Shown piece by piece: positions 59,001-64,000 of a DNA stretch of 64,000 bases. The first letter of the stretch is position 1. Each line of letters starts with the position of its first letter. The notes beneath the pieces are model-generated. The model saw only the letters and a program-made list of their open reading frames with translations. It searched no databases and was not told the origin of the DNA. This DNA is from Ehretia macrophylla (Eukaryota; Streptophyta; Magnoliopsida; Boraginales; Ehretiaceae), in the NCBI GenBank assembly GCA_037974665.1, contig CM075764.1:76214325-76278324 (forward strand), given 5' to 3'. The translations under genes and the position numbers were made by a program.

Positions 59001-60920
59001 GTGTCCTATTTCCATTGTCGCTTGGGTTGCCTCCCAGGGAAATTTGGGTCGTAGAATTGATAGATATTTCTCGGGGTATTCCAAACTGAAGTTATAAGGT
59101 GGTTGCGTTCTTATTGTCATCGTTGTCAACATCAAGCTCGAGATTGATGTATTGCTCGTGAAATGGTACATTGCTCGTATGAGTGAACCATAGCCTTCAG
59201 AGTGTGGTATAGCTTTGAATGGTTGTGTTAATGCTTTCATTACTTGTTTGTTGTATTGATTGTTTATATTGATTGCTTACTTGTCAGTTATATTGCTTAA
59301 CTGCCTATTTGCATTGCACGACTTTCTTTCTCTCCACCTCGATATCTGTCTCGCCCTCACTGAGTATACGTGTTGTGTATACTCACTCCTCACCACCACT
59401 TTTCAGGAAATGCCATGATAGCTGGAAAGTTCGTGATTATGTGAAAGTTCGTGCTCGAAGAGTTGTCTTGCGTGCTATGTGGTTTGAGTTGTCAAAGATG
59501 CAAAGATGTATGTTCATGTGTTGTATGTATTTATTGTTAAAAGGAATGTAATTTAAATTTAACTAGGTAATTGAGGTAGAATGAAAAGCTAGTTTATGTG
59601 TTCAGTTAGTATAGTTTAACTTCAATACATGTTTGTAATGTTCAAAGGAAAGGAGTTAGAATGGTATGATTGTCTATTTTATGCAATAGGTTAGTATGGT
59701 TTAATTGCCAAGCATGAATGTACTTGTAAAAGATAAGAAGAGATAGGATAGCTTGTAAACTAGAATGTATATTTTCTTATGTTTAATTGTTGAGAACCAA
59801 GGCTCAAATGTCCTTGAGGTGTTTGAATGGTTGGACACGGTGCTGGTCCACTTATATGTTATTACAGGTTTTACATTTTGCCTAGAAACAGAGGAGACTC
59901 CATCCGTCTATCCCTAGAAATTTTGCCCGGGTTTGGAATTGGGTTATGATTAGATTGATTGATAGAACTCCCGGTCTCGAGAGGGATCGGGGTGTTACAA
60001 TGTGGCAACCCAAAAGACCCCCAACTTGTAACTGACCAGCCCAACTAACCAACAAACAACACCATCAACTTCACCATTTCACGTAATAAAGTCAATATAT
60101 GATACAATATCAATACATTTATGCACATATACCTCATATTCAAGCAATGATACAAGATTCAACTCACATTATAGCTAAATAACTCAAGAAATATCACTTA
60201 TAATCAAACTATATCAAGCCAATGTTTAAATTAGCTAAAATCCAAGTATGTTATACTAAAGAATCTATTTAGCAAGAATCATGAGCATTTATAGCATAAT
60301 AACACATATATATATATGCAAGTATATACATTAAAACCTTAAATTTTGAAAAGCCCCTCACCTTTTGTAGCAATAAAATACAAGAAACAATCGGAAGACA
60401 AAAAAAACAAGAGAGTACGAGTTCAAATATGCAAGCTAGGGCCTTGGATCTTTCTCTCTCCTCTTCAATTTGGTAAAAAAACCTAGAATATACTATTCAT
60501 CTAAGCCCTCTATTTCACAGCCGATCTTGAGCTTTTTTGTGCATTTTTTGACTTTGTTTTGTTGTATAATGTTAAAACTAAGCCAAACTTAAGGTCAATG
60601 CAAGAGTTGGTTAGTGGATTTTCACTATTTAGACTAGGATATTATTTTAAAGTGGCAAAAGTCTACTTTAACCATGTATTTTGGTTTTAATTGCAAGTTT
60701 GCCAAGTCAAGAATGGGTCAACTATGGTAGACTAAGTATTTAAATGTATAAAAGACTAATTTGATCACATTATAAGAAAAGTCAATAAATGTAATTTAAA
60801 TGCTTTTTAAATGCAAATTTCACTTAATAACTATATGAAAATCATATGAATGCACATATATTATTACTAAAGTAAATAAACACATAAATTGGACATAAGG
60901 TCCAAGCTCGGGTTTTCACA
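56058..60920 (-). repeat. 5' LTR of TK-gag (contains TK-s4)
   Basis: Same LTR as 52605-54592; terminal bases next to the PBS have decayed (TATCACATC for TGTCATGCC). Without TK-s4 it is about 2183 bp, longer than its partner, partly because of a stretch near 56300-56510 absent from the 3' LTR. GGTTGCAACC (56942-56951), hairpin TGGCAAGCCCGATGCCA (56889-56905), dyad TGAGTT-TCCACG-AACTCA (56576-56593). Confidence 0.92.
57325..59999 (+). mobile_element. TK-s4: solo LTR of a Ty3/gypsy (TK) element
   Basis: TGTGATAACCCGAACCC...GGGGTGTTACA, 2675 bp, perfect TSD ATGTG (57320-57324 and 60000-60004). Closest to TK-s1 in length and 3' end. It has the rearranged hairpin TAGTCTCGGGCTACTA (58965-58980) and the dyad TGAGTATAC-GTGTTGT-GTATACTCA (59361-59385), but I do not see the GGTTGCGCAACC palindrome. 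As the innermost insertion it is the youngest event of its chain. Confidence 0.93.
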
Positions 60921-60925
60921 GAATG

Positions 60926-63033
60926 AGTCCCTAGTATTTTCATTAGAGGAATGTATTCAAAAAGAGTTTAGAATATGTTGGCGTATTTTCTTAATATGAT
61001 AAATACTTAAAGTATTCATAGTCCGTAGATTATTTGATCGGGACTTCAATAATCTATTACAAAATATCACATATGTTGTTACCTTTGATTAACATAGGGA
61101 TGTTATTAATAAAGGATGGTGAGCCATGTACCATAACAACATAGGAATACGTTTAACAAACATATGGATGGTAATTAGTTGAATAGATCATTGAATGTGA
61201 TGTGAATAACAAATTACATGACTTCGGATTAAAAATTTGTTATTCGTTGCATATAATCCTTAGACTTGAGACATCACGACTATCATATATATTAGGGTTT
61301 GATTCTAGCATTTGGATAATGCTTATCTCGACCAATGGGATGAGATACATCCTCTCGTAGTTTCATTCGTTCGGTATAGTGATTGATAGGTAGTGGTCAA
61401 GATATGATCTATTAACCTTCGGCATGAGACGATGTCCTATGCGATCTAAGCTTGGTTGTTTAATGAGGAAATCTTTGGCCGAGGTATGAATGATGGAAAA
61501 AGGGTTTTCCATATGTCATCTCTCATTACATCACTTAGATTTATGCATAGTATCGAGTTTATGAACTTAACCGTGTCATGGTTCTTACTCGACCGTGATG
61601 AATTAATGGAAAGATTGGATTGCACAGGAATTCGTGACTATAAATAGGTTCACTTGAATTGGACTTCATTGCCTTATAAATTGTCTTGATACGTTAGTTA
61701 CTAAGACGTCACTCAAGAACTTTGAGGGTGTTTTGAGAATGACGGGAGACATTCTCTAAACAAACCGAAAGTGTTCGATTAACGTTGAAAGGGTTCAATG
61801 TTTCCTCAATGCTATATAGCGGTGAATGTAGAAAGTCACACATAATAAAGTACTTATGAATAGGTTTCTATTGAGCTTGCATTTTGTTTTGCGACGTTAA
61901 GGAGTTAACGGTGTTGTGTTTGACCATTAAACGTTAATGGGTCAAAAGTATAATTATCAAAAGTTTTGGGGCCAAAGTATAAATATGGAAAGCTTGTTTC
62001 CATAAATTACTCTAATGGTTATTGGTATTAATTTATTAATTTATACTAGTTAGTGGAAAAATACATATATGTGTATATATATTATTCTTGAAAAAAGAAT
62101 TTACTTTGCTAGGATTAAGCCATGTCATCTTCCACTAACTTTTGGAAGACATGTCATCTTCCACTAAGTCTTTTTACTTGGCTATGATTGTGCAAGACTA
62201 GTGAGTGGACTTTTACTATAATGGTTTGTATCAAAGTCTAACTAACTAGAAGCACTAACTAAAGGGATAATGGTTATGCCAACAAATTTAGTTTGTGTAA
62301 TGAGATAGTGGGTTTTGCTAGGAAAGTCCACTAAGTAGGCTTAGTGGATTTTGCCTAGGAAATAACGACTCCATGCACAACAATGATTAGTGGGATTTGC
62401 TAGATAAATCCACTAACTAAGCTTAGTAGAATTAGCCTAGGAAATAACTAAAAACAAAACACAACACAACATACACATGAAAACATAGAAGATGTCATTC
62501 TTGTTATCTCGGCTCTCTTGGACAGCAAAAACAAGGAGAAAGAAGATGAAGATTTTTCTCTTCTTCTTAATTGGTTTTCACGGCTGGAAAGAAAAAAGAA
62601 GAGAAGAAAGACTATTCACCTCTTCTTTTTCAAGAGAGAGGCACGGTTAACAGAAAAATGTTTTGCTCTTTTTCATCTACAAGCTCAAGTCTTCATGGGT
62701 GTACCTAGCATAATCATCCTAGAAGATGGAGAAATCATTTTTTGCTTGTGTGGACCAACTAGAGCCCTTGCATGTGTGAGGGATGTTGTCTTGCATCAAG
62801 TGTACAAAGCCAGGGCCTCATGGTTATTTTTCAAGAGGTAATCCTATACCTAGTTTTTTGTTTATATATATTCTTGCAATATATATTGTGTATACTATGT
62901 CAATCACATATCATCAAGAGCTAGGGTTTAAGATACATATAATTGTAAAAGTCAAGAATTTTTTTGAAATCTATGCTTGCTTTCGCTACTTCATAAGTTC
63001 TAATATGTATGAAATCCTAGCATGGACCCTTCA
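60926..63033 (+). other. 3' part of the CopB2 5' LTR
   Basis: Continues the LTR cut at 52604 and aligns with CopB1 26098-26609, 30223-31714 and 46599-46714. A 107-codon ORF at 62518-62841 is the longest frame; I treat it as chance because no partner frame is kept in CopB1. Confidence 0.8.
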
Positions 63034-63035
63034 AT

Positions 63036-63048
63036 TGGTATCAAAGCC
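63036..63048 (+). promoter_or_regulatory. tRNA-Met primer-binding site of CopB2
   Basis: TGGTATCAAAGCC two bases after the LTR end; one mismatch to the usual form. Confidence 0.9.
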
Positions 63049-64000
63049 ATAGTCTTTGATTCTTATGTGATTACATAGTTATTTTTTTTTCTATACTTCA
63101 AACACTAAAGAGACTTGGTTTAGCAAATTATTTTTGTATACATGGATAACTGATATGTTGCAAATTATATGAGATATAAGCTTTGTTTTAGCACCCATTG
63201 TGCATACTTAAACTATATTTGATATGTGTTTGGAGTTTGAAAATTTGTTGCTAGCAAAATGGTGTTGAAATGGCATGTTTCTACTGATCCGATTGAGGGA
63301 TTCGGATGAGGCGCTCATCCGAATTCCTCAACCGGACCATGGTCAGTGAGGATCCTCAATCTAATGCCTCAACCGGATCAAGGTCTGTAGCCATCCGGAT
63401 AAGGATCCAGATGAGGCTTTTGACTGGATACCCTCATCCGGATGCAAGACAATTTACATTTTTGATGTTTCTTGCTATGCAAAAAACTATTGAAGTGCTC
63501 TTAAGTTGTTAAGCAAGAGATGTTTTAAGGTTTTTGGTATAAAACTTGAAGCAATCATGATAATAGCTTTATGTATTTGATACATATATATGTGCTAGTT
63601 GCTTGTTTAGCTTTGTTGTTTATATATATGATGCATTTACTTAGCTTTATGAGTTTAATGATAAATGGTGAATTTGATCATGGACTTGGTTGGTGAATGG
63701 TTGATTGGTTGTATTTTCATATGATGGCATTGTAATTAATTTTTCTATTAATTGGTATGTAATTGAGGTATAAGTCTCATTTTCTATTTATGAAAATGAG
63801 AGAAACTAGTAGTGAGGCATTTTTATCTAAACTCTACAAGTAATTTGCAATAGACGATTGAAGACTTTCGAAGAGTTGGAGCCCTTTTTGGATCATTGAA
63901 GAAATCAAGGATTCAAGACCTATGAAAGCATTTTATGTGTTTGTTTTGGTTTTGTTTGAGTTGTCTTGATTTGTTCATGGCCAAGTCCATGATCCACCAT
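63049..64000 (+). other. CopB2 leader, to the window end
   Basis: AT-rich, non-coding, except for the inverted-repeat cluster at 63280-63450. The last bases (CATGATCCACCAT) match the CopB3 leader near 37140 in reverse, which supports shared family origin. Gag is expected further right. Confidence 0.7.
63280..63450 (+). repeat. cluster of inverted repeats in the CopB2 leader
   Basis: Two 22-bp arms (63289-63310 and 63314-63335) pair at 20 of 22 positions around a GCG loop; the inner 11 pairs are perfect (ATTCGGATGAG against CTCATCCGAAT). Adjacent palindromes: GACCATGGTC (63337-63346 region), GAGGATCCTC (63349-63358 region), and ATCCGGAT twice further right with CTCATCCGG. CpG is frequent here in an otherwise AT-rich leader, 250-410 nt after the PBS. 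Confidence 0.85.

Larger units (their letters stand above)
52605..60920 (-). mobile_element. TK-gag: complete gag-only Ty3/gypsy element (minus strand, contains TK-s4)
   Basis: Perfect TSD GAATG (52600-52604 and 60921-60925). Minus-strand order: 5' LTR 60920-56058 (interrupted by TK-s4), PBS 56052-56041, gag 55824 to about 54640, polypurine tract 54604-54593, 3' LTR 54592-52605. The internal part is only 1465 bp. Coding jumps from the first residues after the gag knuckles (HARVYAI) straight to KNFEGEIV, the usual last residues before the polypurine tract, so RT, RNase H and integrase are missing as one block. This matches the described class of terminal-repeat retrotransposons with only a GAG domain (TR-GAG). 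Confidence 0.93.
52453..64000 (+). mobile_element. CopB2: Ty1/copia element, 5' LTR, PBS and leader (runs past the window)
   Basis: LTR start TGTTAGAGATATGCCC at 52453, LTR end TTCA at 63033, PBS at 63036. Without TK-gag the LTR is about 2260 bp. The PBS after it, and no polypurine tract before it, show that this is a 5' LTR of a separate insertion, not the 3' LTR of CopB1. The candidate TSD before it is GCATA (52448-52452); its partner is outside. Confidence 0.85.

Noticed and set aside
62518..62841. 107-aa ORF as a gene
   Set aside because: Lies in the CopB2 LTR, has no conserved counterpart in the CopB1 LTR, and shows Lys/Phe-rich low-complexity sequence.
52453..63033. CopB2 LTR as the 3' LTR of CopB1
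   Set aside because: No polypurine tract precedes 52453, and a tRNA-Met primer site follows 63033, so it is the 5' LTR of another insertion.

Overview
The window is a stretch of plant nuclear heterochromatin made almost entirely of LTR retrotransposons inserted into one another. I find no host gene, tRNA, rRNA or CRISPR array. The plant assignment rests on AT-rich sequence, Ty1/copia and Ty3/gypsy elements with long (1.4-3.7 kb) LTRs, primer-binding sites (PBS) matching plant initiator tRNA-Met and tRNA-Asp, 5-bp target-site duplications (TSDs), and pervasive C-to-T decay of the kind expected at methylated cytosines. The species cannot be named from the sequence. The names NA, TK and Cop used here are working labels.

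Left part (1-25.9 kb). Positions 1-5363 are a non-autonomous element (NA1; gag-like ORF, 3' LTR 3763-5363) inserted in the integrase end of a Ty3/gypsy element (TK-p, pol tail 5364-5734, 3' LTR 5775-8267). After a 376-bp unassigned spacer come two related minus-strand copia elements. CopA1 (8644-16957) has lost its gag half where CopA2 (16958-25937 and onward) begins. CopA2 keeps a well-preserved gag (25037-25859) but a ruined protease, integrase and reverse transcriptase. Three solo LTRs with TSDs sit inside them: NA-solo 10308-12077, TK-s1 13510-15964 and TK-s2 19394-23122.

Right part (25.9-64 kb). The 5' leader of CopA2 gag is split by CopB1, a plus-strand copia whose 5' LTR (25938-46714) is about 2.28 kb once its insertions are removed. 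That LTR contains solo LTR TK-s3 (26610-30217) and the complete minus-strand gag-only copia CopB3 (31715-46593). CopB3 in turn contains the complete NA2 element (38424-44019). The CopB1 leader (46717-52452) holds a complete copia, CopF (46973-52274, gag-pol with many stops). It is then cut by CopB2 (from 52453), whose 5' LTR contains the gag-only Ty3/gypsy element TK-gag (52605-60920). One LTR of TK-gag contains solo LTR TK-s4 (57325-59999). CopB2 continues from its PBS (63036) past the window end. The deepest chain is CopA2 > CopB1 > CopB2 > TK-gag > TK-s4.

Of the elements with both ends visible, four are complete pairs (NA2, CopB3, CopF, TK-gag) and five are solo LTRs. Three of the four complete pairs carry no pol, so they would have needed enzymes from relatives. 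The observations most worth a second look are paired palindrome/hairpin modules shared by all TK LTRs, a premature stop shared by both NA gag-like ORFs, a GC-containing cluster of inverted repeats in the CopB2 leader, a 23-bp motif repeated four times in the CopB3 leader, and a TK-gag ORF whose in-frame stops are all TAG.
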